This document shows, in pieces, positions 28,972 through 39,234 of a DNA stretch of 64,000 bases (the stretch's first letter is position 1; every line of letters starts with the position of its first letter). Below the pieces are notes generated by a model. That model was not told the origin of the DNA. It worked only from the letters and a program-made list of their open reading frames with translations, and searched no databases. The DNA comes from Sulfolobus tengchongensis (lineage in GTDB: Archaea > Thermoproteota > Thermoprotei_A > Sulfolobales > Sulfolobaceae), in assembly GCF_036967215.1 (NCBI RefSeq), contig NZ_CP146016.1:710501-774500 (forward strand), in the 5' to 3' direction. Position numbers and translations under genes: made by a program.

Positions 28972-30730
28972 TTATCTCCCTCCAATAGCGTAAACTCTGT
29001 AAATAAACCTTCTTCTACCTCTTCTTATTAACAGTGTAATACTATAATGTGCATTTGGTGTAACAGTTACATTAGGAAAGTAGATATGGATTTCATCATA
29101 ACCTGGATGTAGTTCTTTTGGAGAAATGTAAGTTGAATCAATTCCGTTAAATCTAGCGTTAAGAATTGTTGCATAATCATAAAAGTTAATTCTCAAAATA
29201 GCATTACCATTTGGATAAATGTAACTTGGTGCCATAGGTTGGTATTTACTCTCATTTGAGTATTGATTATTGGATTTTCTGAATTTCCTTCTAGCTTTGC
29301 GAAAATATGAAATAAATCCTAATATACCAAAGATTGTCATAAGAAGGGTCACATATCCAACTATTTGGGAGATTAGTTCAGTCTTCGAGTAAGTTACTAA
29401 ATTTTCATAAATAGGCTGGTTTACAGTAATTGTATCGTTAAGTGGAATTTTATAAGTACCTTCAAATACACCAGTTACGTTTTTTGGAATAATGGTGTAA
29501 ATTTATATCGTTTCTCCGCTTCTTACAAACATCTTATTTGTTTCTATTCCATTTATGTATACTGGGTAAGTTGAGTTTATGTATACTAAATAATACCATG
29601 TATAGTTAGGTTTTATTTGATAAAATGTTATTTTTTCGGAAGGATAAATAGTTAAGTTTTTACCATTAAATACTGCAAACGCTGAGGAATTAGCTGAAAA
29701 GTTTCTCAAAAACGATATATAAGTTGAATACTTAATATAGCCCTCAAAGTTATGGGTTAAACTTCCATTTATATAAAACGGAATTAAACACGTAATACTA
29801 AGGAAAGTGAAAGAAGGCAATGCCGGGTTAAATTGAGTTGTTAATAGTCCTGGTTGTAAATTTCCCAAAGTGACATAAGCGTAACCAGATGGTGAAATTG
29901 TAACGTGTAAATTATCAGCCGATTCTGCAGTATCATTTCCATAAGAGTAAACAATAGGAAAGGGAATAAATTTTCCAGATTCCGAGTTGTAATAATATAA
30001 AGCTAGATAAGATGACATGTTAGTAAAAGTTGTGTGTTCTCCATATGCAAAACCACCCCAAACAAGTTCTGCATCTAAATAGCCTGACCAATAATAATAA
30101 TTTCCAATTTTTACTTTTGGAGTTGTAGAATCGTTGATAATAATAAAAGTATTCTTTACATCATTAATTTTAATAAAAGCCTTATCGTAAGTCACCAGTT
30201 CTGGAGGAAGAATATCACTTCCATTTTGAACAACAAGATAAGAAAAGTCTACTAGAATACCAGATGAATTATAACTTTCATTTATTAAAAGGTAAGACGC
30301 TAAGGGAAAAATTATAATGCATAAAGAATGTTCCCTTAACGTAGTACGTTGAGTTCATATATTTTGATATATTTCCTTCTCCTATAACATTGGAAATAGT
30401 GGCATTAGGTACTGTAAAGTTCTATATATTATCTTCGATAGAGAAAGTGTCATTATTGGTTAAAAAGTCGACTATATTCTGCAACCAAAAATAATATGTT
30501 TGATAAGGTGTTATAGCCTCAGTAACCACGTTTAGCTGGACGCTTGCACCATAAGGGGCGTATTTATAAGATGAATTATAGGCTGAAAGAGAAGTAACAT
30601 TTACAAATCCTAAAACTGCATTTGTGTAAATTGGTCCATTATGTGATGATATTCCTACCGGGTGATTTGCGAAGGACAATAAACTTGTAAGTGTTATTAA
30701 AATTAAGCTTAAGAGTATTGGCCCTTCACA
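28972..30730 (-). pseudogene. Decayed thermopsin-family (A5) protease gene
   Basis: Three open pieces in order form one thermopsin. A signal-like stretch and PVGISSHNGPIYTNAVLG (30422-30715) is followed, after a frameshift within 30196-30421, by the middle domain YYWSGYLDAELVWGG (29503-30195). After one in-frame TAA (29503-29505) it continues NVTGVFEGTYKIPLND, ENLVTYSKTELISQIVGY and a membrane anchor (28972-29502). The last two pieces share a frame. Intact thermopsins are secreted acid proteases held at the cell surface. The neighbour at 31063-34209 is an intact relative, so loss here may be tolerated. Confidence 0.75.
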
Positions 30731-31062
30731 ATCTTCTTAGCAAGAGAGTAACTTATAAAGATTTTGGATCAATGTTGATACTTTCAATAATTTACGAAAT
30801 TTCAAATATGGTAACTAAAATAAGATTAATGGTATCTTCTCTAGAGAGAAAATTTTAATGTTTCAAAAATGATTACTGGTAGTCTTCTCTTTAAAATAGA
30901 AGTATGATCCTATTTCCTAGGTCAAAAATTAGGATGGGATAGATGAGTTCTTCCCTAGTACTATCTAAAACTTCAATATTTGATCTACTCGTCACATTTA
31001 TAAAGATAATCTTATGAACTAAAAATTCTCTACATTAATAAAAAACACGGAAAAATTCCTTT
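30731..31062. other. Gap between the two thermopsin-family genes
   Basis: A+T-rich sequence with no recognisable gene or repeat. It should hold the promoter of the decayed thermopsin and the 3' end signals of the intact one. Confidence 0.3.
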
Positions 31063-34000
31063 TTATCTTTTCATTATAATTACACCAACAGCCAATCCAA
31101 CAGCAAATAGAATCCCAACAATACTTCCTATAACAACGTAATTAGCACTCTCAACTAATGTCTCTTGAATTGGTTGATTTACTTCTATTACTGAGCCTGG
31201 TGACGCGTTGTAAGTACCTACAAACTCACCATTCATGTAAAATGGTACACTAGCATTAAGCTTTATTATACTACCAGAATTATACCATGAGGAGGCTCCA
31301 TTAATTGTAACTAAATATTGTGTTTGATTATCTATTTTTACAGTTACTGGTGAGTTAACAGTAATTGTTTGTGATGGTGAGATTCTAGCAATTATTTCTC
31401 TCTCTTCTGAGTTTACATAATAGGTGTAGTTCTCAATATTTATTTCAGTTCCTTTATTTATCCATGAGGAGTTAAGAGTTACACTACTTCCATTTACTAA
31501 TGCCTTAATTGGAATACTAGAATTTACAATAATGTAGTATTGAGTCAGTGTGATTATTGTTATGTTGATTGGCTTACTTAAAGTAATATTGCTTTGTGGT
31601 AAAATCTTAACTATTACTTCTCTAACGTAATTTGAGGTATAGTGTGTAATATTTTCAATTTGAATTCTAGCTGAGGAGTTGTACCAACCAGAGGTTAGAC
31701 TTTGGTTCACATTATTAACAATTGCGAAAACTGGTATTGGAGAATTAACAGTGACATAATATTGCTTTTCAGCAATTATACTTATCTTTATAGATGAATT
31801 AACAATTATACTGCTAGACGGTGTAATAGAGATAATCACGTATCTGACATCGTTACTATGATAATACGTAATGTTTTCTACGCTAATCTTTTCGCTTTGA
31901 TTGTACCAACCAGAGGTTAGGCTCTGATTATTAATATTAACGATAGCGAAAACTGGTATTGCAGAGTTTACAGTCACATAGTATTGTGTTATCGTTTTTA
32001 CGTTAACTGCTAATGGTGAATTAACAGTGAAAGATTGAGGTGTAATTGAAACAGGCAATTCTCTCTCACTAGAAGAAACATAGTAAGGAATATTTTCAAC
32101 TTGAATGTAATCACTTTCGTTATACCAACCAGAGGTTAGACTTTGGTTCACATTATTAACAATTGCGAAAACTGGTATTGGAGAATTAACAGTGACATAA
32201 TATTGTACTTGATAATAAACTGTGATTGTTCCGGGAGAAGTTACTACTCCAGTAGTGTGAAGAGCTATTGCCCTAACCTGATTGTTCGATCCGGGCAAAA
32301 TATTGCTGTAACTGTAGGTAGAATCATAATCAACCCATACTGTTACCGGTGCTGTTGAAGTTTCTATTTCACCAAATGAGTAATACTGTACTGTAGGACT
32401 TCCAAAATTACTCTGAGTAACTTGATAATTAAACGTAACTTCATATTGTTCATAATATACAAAAGTCAAAGTTTCAGAACCATCAATAGTTCCGCTTGTA
32501 ATATTATTAGTAGCCCATCTCACATTATTTTCATAAACAATGTTTTGAATATTATATTCTGTACCTAAGGGTAAATTCAAAATCTCTCCGTTATGCAGAG
32601 TTATTATAGTTACAGTACCATTAGGGAAAGTTAGCTGAAGCTCTGGTAATACTGGCATTCGTTGCCCAACAGTGCTCAATTCAAACTCCACTACTACTAA
32701 ATTAGATAATGTAAATTCAACCGTTATTTCTGTGCTTAGACCATTGAAAAGCTCAGCATAAACGTAAATGTAATTAGTTCCAGAATGCAAATCATAAACA
32801 GTGAGAGTATCAGTTGCAGTACCGTCAACATAAATTGGGTTTGATTGTAAGGAATAAGGATAACTTGAGCTAACACTAAGGGTCACATTACCGTATGCTT
32901 GAATTTCTAGAGTTACAGTTCCTATTGTCCCCGAGATGGATGAAGATAGAATATTTACGTTAAAAGGACCAACATTAGTTCTTGCAATTTCTCCATAACC
33001 TCCATATATATTGGCTTCTCCTATGAGTTGTCCGCTTGAAGAATATACTACAATACCATACTCCATAGGGACTAAAGTTAATTCTAAGCTTCCGTTATAA
33101 AATGGAATTTCATAGAAATAAGGGTCATTGATTATGTTCTGGTAAGAAAATGAGGCATTAAATACCAAAGCGTAGCCACTTGAGATACCAGTATTTACAA
33201 CTATTTCAGTAATCATGTCTTGATTCCAAAGACTTCCTAAATTGCCTTTACCAGCTGTAATTCCAGTGATTAATTCACCGTTACTTGGGTAATAATAACT
33301 CCCTACATTGGCATTATTTACAGTTTCTGCTGTGTCAAAACCATAATTATAAGCGTTCCTCACGGTCTGGAAATTATGTCCGTTCCAATATTGTAAATTG
33401 AAATAAACCTGGGAATCATATACGTAGGAGCAACTTCCTCCACCTGGACCTCCCATTATAAGTTCAGCATCATAGTAATTTCCAGATCCAGTATATTGAT
33501 ATCCATCAATTAGAAAATATACGTTAGATGCTTTATACACATTAATTACAGTGACTGAATCATATTCAATCAAACCGTAACTATCATTATACCAGAAGTT
33601 AATTACGGGTTGACCTAATGAATTAGTCGTTACATTAACTAAGAAAATAATATCAGCTGGTAGTGTTAAGTCCATATCGTTACCGGGGGATAAAATTGAT
33701 GCTGAATATATGTAAGCGTTGTCTAATATACTACCATTTCCCACAACCCCAGTAACATTAGCATTATAAGAGGTGAAGTTGAAAATAGCATCAAGAAATG
33801 TAATGTGATGAGTTGCTGTGTCATAGTAAGCAACATCTTGTACCCACAAAGCGTAAGTATTACCTTGGAATTGATAATTTAGGACTACATTTAGCTGAAA
33901 GCTCACGCATGGATTGCCAAAAGTACTCTCAGCAGATAGATTATATAAAAGAACTGTACCTTTAACTTGTGTCGTTTCTCTTATATATGGTCCGTTTGGA

Positions 34001-34209
34001 CCAACGCCTACATCAGAAATTCCCATAGGTGCTGGTTCTGAAGTATGTAAATTAACATTAACGCCTTCTGGCAAAAGTTTCCACGATAGAGAGGCATTCT
34101 CTACTGGCATTGTATAGATTGATGATATTTGTTGTGTATGTGATGATATTGGAACTAATGGTAGAATAGAGACTAATAATAACATTGCTAAATAAATGCG
34201 AAAAGACAT
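31063..34209 (-). CDS. Thermopsin-family surface protein with tandem C-terminal repeats
   Basis: The 1048-residue protein has an N-terminal signal peptide (IYLAMLLLVSILPLVPIS), then a thermopsin (peptidase A5) core. The core opens EPAPMGISDVGVG and holds LNVVLNYQFQGNTYALWVQDV and DAELIMGGPGGGSC. The C-terminal third has four to five beta-rich repeats of about 75 residues (YYVTVNSPIPVFAIVN and SLTSGWYN, residues about 670-970). A membrane anchor (VVIGSIVGILFAVG) and MKR end the chain. It is probably displayed outside the cell, with the repeats as a stalk. Most thermopsins are much shorter, so the stalk is unusual. Two repeat units are nearly identical at DNA level (83 bp at 31682 and 32122). 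Confidence 0.85.
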   Translation of the reverse strand: MSFRIYLAMLLLVSILPLVPISSHTQQISSIYTMPVENASLSWKLLPEGVNVNLHTSEPAPMGISDVGVGPNGPYIRETTQVKGTVLLYNLSAESTFGNPCVSFQLNVVLNYQFQGNTYALWVQDVAYYDTATHHITFLDAIFNFTSYNANVTGVVGNGSILDNAYIYSASILSPGNDMDLTLPADIIFLVNVTTNSLGQPVINFWYNDSYGLIEYDSVTVINVYKASNVYFLIDGYQYTGSGNYYDAELIMGGPGGGSCSYVYDSQVYFNLQYWNGHNFQTVRNAYNYGFDTAETVNNANVGSYYYPSNGELITGITAGKGNLGSLWNQDMITEIVVNTGISSGYALVFNASFSYQNIINDPYFYEIPFYNGSLELTLVPMEYGIVVYSSSGQLIGEANIYGGYGEIARTNVGPFNVNILSSSISGTIGTVTLEIQAYGNVTLSVSSSYPYSLQSNPIYVDGTATDTLTVYDLHSGTNYIYVYAELFNGLSTEITVEFTLSNLVVVEFELSTVGQRMPVLPELQLTFPNGTVTIITLHNGEILNLPLGTEYNIQNIVYENNVRWATNNITSGTIDGSETLTFVYYEQYEVTFNYQVTQSNFGSPTVQYYSFGEIETSTAPVTVWVDYDSTYSYSNILPGSNNQVRAIALHTTGVVTSPGTITVYYQVQYYVTVNSPIPVFAIVNNVNQSLTSGWYNESDYIQVENIPYYVSSSERELPVSITPQSFTVNSPLAVNVKTITQYYVTVNSAIPVFAIVNINNQSLTSGWYNQSEKISVENITYYHSNDVRYVIISITPSSSIIVNSSIKISIIAEKQYYVTVNSPIPVFAIVNNVNQSLTSGWYNSSARIQIENITHYTSNYVREVIVKILPQSNITLSKPINITIITLTQYYIIVNSSIPIKALVNGSSVTLNSSWINKGTEINIENYTYYVNSEEREIIARISPSQTITVNSPVTVKIDNQTQYLVTINGASSWYNSGSIIKLNASVPFYMNGEFVGTYNASPGSVIEVNQPIQETLVESANYVVIGSIVGILFAVGLAVGVIIMKR

Positions 34210-34911
34210 AACTTAATATAGTAGAAACTCTTTTTTAAATTTTTATATATAGAACTATTATTGTCATATAAAAAACAAGACTAGGAAACTGTACTTTAGA
34301 TCAATTTAGTTCATAGCGTTCAGTAATAAATCTTTCGGTTGAAAATTTTGCATACTTATATAAGTGTCGTCAGATAAGTATAAATTATTTTTAGGGTTTT
34401 CAGTATGACTAATTGCAAGTTTATCTTAATAAAGAGATCTTATATTGCGAATTTTTAACTACATGACAACAGTATGAATTTATCATACTATTTTTTGTAG
34501 TAGGTAAATCAATTTTTGTTTCGTAGATCCTTACTTTCTTCTTGCTAAATTTAAGAAAGCAATATATATATTCTCATTATTTAAAAAAAAGAAAGAAAGA
34601 GGATATAATGATTAAGTCTCTTATAGGAAACGCTTAGGTGTTGGACTACTTTCAACCTTCTTTGCCTAACATTTTCACTCTGTTGTAAAGGGATTACGTT
34701 ATTCCAGAGAACTTTTTATATTTTATTTCTAATAAACTATTTCTAAAGTATAGAAGAAGATTTCATAATGGAGTTATGAGCTATACTTAACTCTTTTTAC
34801 ATTATAATTTAAACATTCCTCTTGTTAAACCTCGTTAATCTATACTTATCTAAATCTAAGGGAACCAATATTTAAAATTTTGTAGGTGGACTTATATATT
34901 AGTGGTTTTGA
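34210..34911. other. Gap upstream of the thermopsin-like gene
   Basis: No gene is seen. AGCGTTCAGTAATAAATCTT at about 34313-34334 recurs inverted at about 60651-60672. An AGTATGA/TCATACT stem followed by a T run (34471-34496) could end a transcript on the plus strand. Confidence 0.35.
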
Positions 34912-35067
34912 ATGACTTTATTACAGCTGAGAAAAAAGCAAGAAAAGGAAGAAGAGTTTACGCCAATAGATAAGCTACCAGAAGATTACCTAATGCTAGA
35001 GTGCTTTAATGATTGGAAATATTTGAGAAGGAGAAAGAAAGAGCTAGAGTATAATATAGTAATTTAG
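34912..35067 (+). CDS. Small charged protein, 51 residues
   Basis: The ORF starts MTLLQLRKKQEKEEEFTPID and ends KELEYNIVI; it is rich in K, E and R and probably helical. TATTTAAAATTTT lies about 40 bases upstream as a possible TATA box. No domain is recognised. It stands alone between long gaps; conservation in relatives would decide whether it is real. Confidence 0.4.
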   Translation: MTLLQLRKKQEKEEEFTPIDKLPEDYLMLECFNDWKYLRRRKKELEYNIVI

Positions 35068-35334
35068 AGGATAAAAATTCTCATAGTTTTGTGCTTTTCC
35101 AAAACATCCATTCAATTAATGTAATCTTATTTGCTTATTTATGATTCTTCGTATGTTGCCGTTTATAATATATTTTTATTTAAAATTTAAAAGTGTTCAC
35201 TCGTACGTATTAGTAGGTTAATATAGGGGTTCTATTTCGAAGTAGTGGTGTTACAAGGAAATTCTCAGAATATAATTAGATTTTCTAACTTATAGCCTTT
35301 AGATTTTCTAAAAAATACTTTAGTACGATGTTGT

Positions 35335-36252
35335 TTACTCTCTCATTATTCTGTTCTCTAATTTACCTATCTTCTCTATATATCCTACCATTACATCTCC
35401 TTCTTTTAAGAACTTACCTGTACCTAAACCTGTACCAGAGGGGGTGCCAGTTGATATTACGTCTCCAGGGTATAATGTTATTCCGTTAGAAACATACTCT
35501 ATCAATTCTGGAATTTTATGTATCATACTACTAGTATGACCATTTTGTCTTATTTCACCATTAACTTCAAGTCTGATAGTGAGGTTATGAGGATCTTGTA
35601 TTTCATCTTTGGTTACCAGATAAGGACCTATAGGTGATGCTGTATCTAGATTTTTAGCGTATAGCCAATTTATGTTATATCTGGGTGAAGAATGCTTCCT
35701 TAAATCTCTAAAGCTTACATCATTGAAGATTGTATACCCTGCTATATACTCATAGGCTTCTTTGGAACTAATATATTTACCTTTCTTTCCAATGATAACT
35801 GCTAGTTCTATTTCATGATCTACTTGTGATGAAATTTTGGGTATCAGTATTGGTTGTCTATGTGCAACTAATGTATCCACTCTCTTCATGAAAATGTAAG
35901 GCTCTTCAATGGAGGCTGAACCAGCTTCTTTACCATGCTCATTATAGTTTACTGCTACGCAAAATACTTTTCTTGGCCTGACAACGGGTAAGAACGTTAT
36001 GTTGTCTTCATCTAAGAGAAAATTTGATGTAATGTTCGTATCGAGCTTCTTGAAATCGTCAATTAGTTCATTTACAAGTCTAAATGCTGGTGATCCGCCT
36101 TCAAGTAATTTAGTCAAATCTGTTAGCCAATCTGGAGGATATCCATAAAGATATTCGTATAGGGAAACTAGATCAATTACCTTACCGTCTTTGTATACTA
36201 CGCCAACTCTGCTGTCTTTAGGACTACCTTTATAAAAAGATAATAATTTCAT
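35335..36252 (-). CDS. Fumarylacetoacetate hydrolase-family enzyme
   Basis: The FAH fold cleaves C-C bonds in ring-fission products such as fumarylpyruvate or fumarylacetoacetate, or isomerises related acids. Visible family motifs are VAVNYNEHGKEAG, EPYIFMKR, HEIELAVIIGKKG with its metal-binding acidic residues, GYTIFNDVSFRDLR, LYAKNLDTASPIGPYL and ISTGTPSGTGLG. I prefer ATG 36252 (MKLLSFYKG) to GTG 36270, because the family N-terminus begins there. Near a gentisate dioxygenase-like gene (55164) it could be the fumarylpyruvate hydrolase of the same route; that is inference. Confidence 0.85.
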   Translation of the reverse strand: MKLLSFYKGSPKDSRVGVVYKDGKVIDLVSLYEYLYGYPPDWLTDLTKLLEGGSPAFRLVNELIDDFKKLDTNITSNFLLDEDNITFLPVVRPRKVFCVAVNYNEHGKEAGSASIEEPYIFMKRVDTLVAHRQPILIPKISSQVDHEIELAVIIGKKGKYISSKEAYEYIAGYTIFNDVSFRDLRKHSSPRYNINWLYAKNLDTASPIGPYLVTKDEIQDPHNLTIRLEVNGEIRQNGHTSSMIHKIPELIEYVSNGITLYPGDVISTGTPSGTGLGTGKFLKEGDVMVGYIEKIGKLENRIMRE

Positions 36253-36379
36253 ATGTTTCTTATCCCTCACTACTTTTTAAGATTAGTCATAAATTATTCC
36301 TCTAATATATTTGATTAACAAACGAGATATTATTCTCCTAATTTTATGTTTGTTTTTATGACAATGAACTATTTATTAA

Positions 36380-36562
36380 TAGCAGTTTACGGAAAATCCC
36401 CTTAATGATCTTTTTGTTAAAAGGCTATGAAGAATTCTCCTTATCAAATTAGACATAATTTTAAATAAATACGTTAAATTATATAAAAAAGAAATAATTA
36501 ATCTTATTTCCTAATCTTAAATTAAATGGTGTCAGTAAAGCGTTAATTTCCGTTAACCACTA
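36380..36562. mobile_element. 183-bp non-autonomous element, family 2, copy 2
   Basis: The element runs from TAGCAGTTTACGGAAA to TTTCCGTTAACCACTA (13 of 16 terminal bases complementary). It is flanked by a perfect 7-bp duplication TTATTAA (36373-36379 and 36563-36569). The interior aligns with 19431-19622. No ORF; it must depend on a transposase elsewhere. Confidence 0.75.
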
Positions 36563-36801
36563 TTATTAATTAATACTTGATAATGGAAGTTTAGAGATGC
36601 TACATACTGTCATCATATAGGTATAAAACAAATTACTCTAAAATTTCATATATGTTGCTAAGTAGATATCATATATTATGAGGTTATGATATGGAAATAA
36701 CAGTCTATTTGAATATATAGCTTCATGACGACATTATGGATGCTACATTATTTTTCTCTCTAAAGTTTTTAACCTTTAAAACCACTATGAACTCATGAGC
36801 T

Positions 36802-37446
36802 TCACAAGTCTTCTATGAAATTATCCAAATAGAATTCTAGGATAGATTTCTCAGCATTTCTTAGGTGGTATACGAAAGTCGGGGTTTTCATTCCCAATAA
36901 TTTAGCTATATCCTCGCCTCTTATCTTTTTAGGATAATCGAAGTACCCTTTACTTAATGCAAATCTCAGAGCCTCTACTTGTTTTTCAGTTAAGAGTGGA
37001 GGTGGGGTAATTTCATTTGGTGACTTCTCACTGTAGTTTACTATTTCCCCATATTCATTAAGTTTCTCTCTGAACTTTCTCAAACTTTTTGCATTTATTG
37101 CTACTGTCCACTTTTCTAATCCATTACTTATTCTTTCGGATAATATTATTCCCCTATATCTCTTTACAAGACTCGTAATAGTATTAGTATTCTTGTGCTC
37201 TAACCTGAGAATTCCGAATTTTTTAGTGAGACCTAGAACCTCAAGATTAAGTATTTGGTTTTTATTTCTTATATCTTCAATAAATTTTTTCGCATCACTA
37301 CCCCATATAAGCAGATAAAAAGAGAATGTACCTCTATTGAATGTTTTATTTAACGATTCGGCTATTACTTCATATTTTTTAGTTTCCGGAGACCAACCAT
37401 CTTCATGTAATATACTAAAATTAACTATTTTAATGGGAGTACTCAT
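36802..37446 (-). CDS. Bat-type helix-turn-helix regulator
   Basis: The 214-residue protein ends with an HTH_10 (bacterio-opsin activator) domain at about residues 150-205: LLTEKQVEALRFALSKGYFDYPKKI is the hallmark, given here only as LTEKQVEALRFA and GYFDYP. The N-terminal part is a small sensory-type domain without a recognised ligand motif. It sits at the left edge of the aromatic-metabolism region and may control nearby genes. The target and inducer are unknown. Confidence 0.8.
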   Translation of the reverse strand: MSTPIKIVNFSILHEDGWSPETKKYEVIAESLNKTFNRGTFSFYLLIWGSDAKKFIEDIRNKNQILNLEVLGLTKKFGILRLEHKNTNTITSLVKRYRGIILSERISNGLEKWTVAINAKSLRKFREKLNEYGEIVNYSEKSPNEITPPPLLTEKQVEALRFALSKGYFDYPKKIRGEDIAKLLGMKTPTFVYHLRNAEKSILEFYLDNFIEDL

Positions 37447-37891
37447 TATAGAGTCTATATAATAATATAGACTACTATTTTTTAAACCTTAATGAAATGT
37501 AGATAGTGATAAAAGGTGGAAGAATAACCAAAATGAGAGCATGCAAGCGTGTATTCAACTTCACTATATTTTTATGACTCATTTAAACTGTGTCATTTTG
37601 ATATTATTTAAGTATCATTTATTACGATATCCCTTACTACATAATATCTAGATGAGAAGTATAATGTAAGATAAAGAATCGTTATAGAATTCGCATCTCT
37701 TTTATAAGAAGTTAAATAAATAACATACTAGTTTTATATAAAATAAAAGGTATATAGCAGTGTTCAGCCTTACGTTTTTCCCATGTTTCTAGGACAATGT
37801 TAAATAAAAAGTACGTATTTCTTATCTAGATGAATAGCTAACTAACAGAAATACAATCGTATAAAGGATGATAACATAATAAATTATCTGT
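37447..37891. other. Gap left of the split molybdenum hydroxylase gene
   Basis: A+T-rich sequence with no ORF, repeat or hairpin that I can support. It should contain the promoter of the Bat-type regulator. Confidence 0.3.
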
Positions 37892-38183
37892 TTATGATTT
37901 ATTTTTATTCTTAGCTTCTTGAATCAATCTATAAAGCTTTTCCGGTGTTATTGGCAGATCTCTTATTCTCACTTTCATTCCCAACATATGGAAAGCATCC
38001 TCTATAGCGTTTGGAATTGCACATAAGGGTCCGAAAGTCTCTCCTTCTCCTATACCCTTAATTCCCAGAGATGATCTGGGAGAAGGTGTTTCTGTAGATG
38101 ATATCTCAACGTTAGGTACTTCCATTGAAGTGGGTTTTCCATAATCTCCATAGCTCGTAGTTAGTAATTGACCATTGCTATCA

Positions 38184-39234
38184 TAGTTTGTGGAGTTTCT
38201 CTAGAGTTAAGGTTAAAATGGCATAATACCAATGATAATCATGTCCTCTGAGGAAAGGAGATACACTAGAGATTGGTCAAAGTACGACGAGAACCTCATA
38301 ACTAGATACGAGATGATATTCCCCTACTACGTGTTTGAACATTGGTACGAACTTCTAGAGGAGGATAACAAGAAGGCAAAAACAAGACCCTACAAAGCAC
38401 CACTCATGTTCAACCAATTCCTAGCCTTCCTCTACGTATTCTTCACATACAGAGAAATAGAGGGAATTCTGAGAGCACTATACAAAATGGGAATAATACC
38501 AGTATACCTAGACTACAAGACAATCCACCTAAGACTAAAAAACATGCAACTAGACTTCAACAAAGTCAAGGATGAAGTAGAACTAATAAGCGACGGCACG
38601 GGAATAAGCGTTGAACAAGGAGGTAGGTACATAAGGGCAAAGTGGAAAAAGGGAGGAAAGGGAAAGTTCCTCAAAATAGTAGTTCACGTTGATGCTAATT
38701 CCATGAAGGTTTTGAAGGCTGAGGTTGAGAACTCTGAAGTTAAGTCGGCAGTTAAGGTAATTAAGGAGGTAAGTGAAGGGGGTGGGAGGGTTACGAAGTT
38801 TTATGGGGATAAGGCTTATGATTCTAATGCTATTTATGATCTAGTTCCTGAGGTTGTGATTCCGCCTAAGAGGTCGGCTAATGTGGATAGGGCTAGTCCG
38901 AGGAGGCGTGATACTATTTTAGAGTATAGGGAGTCGCCACGTGATTGGAGTAGGAAAAGGGGTTATGGTAAGAGGTGGAGGGTTGAGGTTGTGATATCTG
39001 CTGTGAAGAGGATGTTTGGTGATGGGATTCGCGCTAGGGGTGTTCTTCAAGGTAAGGCTGCTCTTTTGAAGTTTTGGGTTTATCACGTTATGAGGGAGAT
39101 GGCTGATTTCTTGGTGGGTGAGGTTCACGCGGTTCGCGTGGCGTAGCGTGTTATTTAATGAGTTTAGTCTAGAGTAAATTTAGTGAAACAAATTTATACT
39201 TCGCAAAGAGATAATTCAGATACTACACACACTA
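38184..39234 (+). mobile_element. ISC1058-like insertion sequence, copy 2
   Basis: 1051 bp, with the same ends and internal sequence as copy 1 at 3967-5017 as far as can be compared by eye. It is flanked by a perfect 9-bp duplication TTGCTATCA (38175-38183 and 39235-39243). It interrupts the molybdenum hydroxylase gene. It points the same way as copy 1, 34.2 kb away. Confidence 0.93.
38232..39146 (+). CDS. IS5-family DDE transposase, copy 2
   Basis: The 304-residue product is identical to that at 4015-4929, with the same D121, D193, E252 triad. Nothing in the copy suggests inactivation. Confidence 0.88.
   Translation: MIIMSSEERRYTRDWSKYDENLITRYEMIFPYYVFEHWYELLEEDNKKAKTRPYKAPLMFNQFLAFLYVFFTYREIEGILRALYKMGIIPVYLDYKTIHLRLKNMQLDFNKVKDEVELISDGTGISVEQGGRYIRAKWKKGGKGKFLKIVVHVDANSMKVLKAEVENSEVKSAVKVIKEVSEGGGRVTKFYGDKAYDSNAIYDLVPEVVIPPKRSANVDRASPRRRDTILEYRESPRDWSRKRGYGKRWRVEVVISAVKRMFGDGIRARGVLQGKAALLKFWVYHVMREMADFLVGEVHAVRVA

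Noticed and set aside
29503-30195. A 230-residue secreted protein gene
   Set aside because: It has no signal or proper start, and its frame continues past one stop into a membrane-anchored thermopsin tail; treated as part of a pseudogene.
37892-38125. A 77-residue independent gene
   Set aside because: It is the C-terminal fragment of the IS-split molybdenum hydroxylase; the reading frame joins exactly when the IS is removed.
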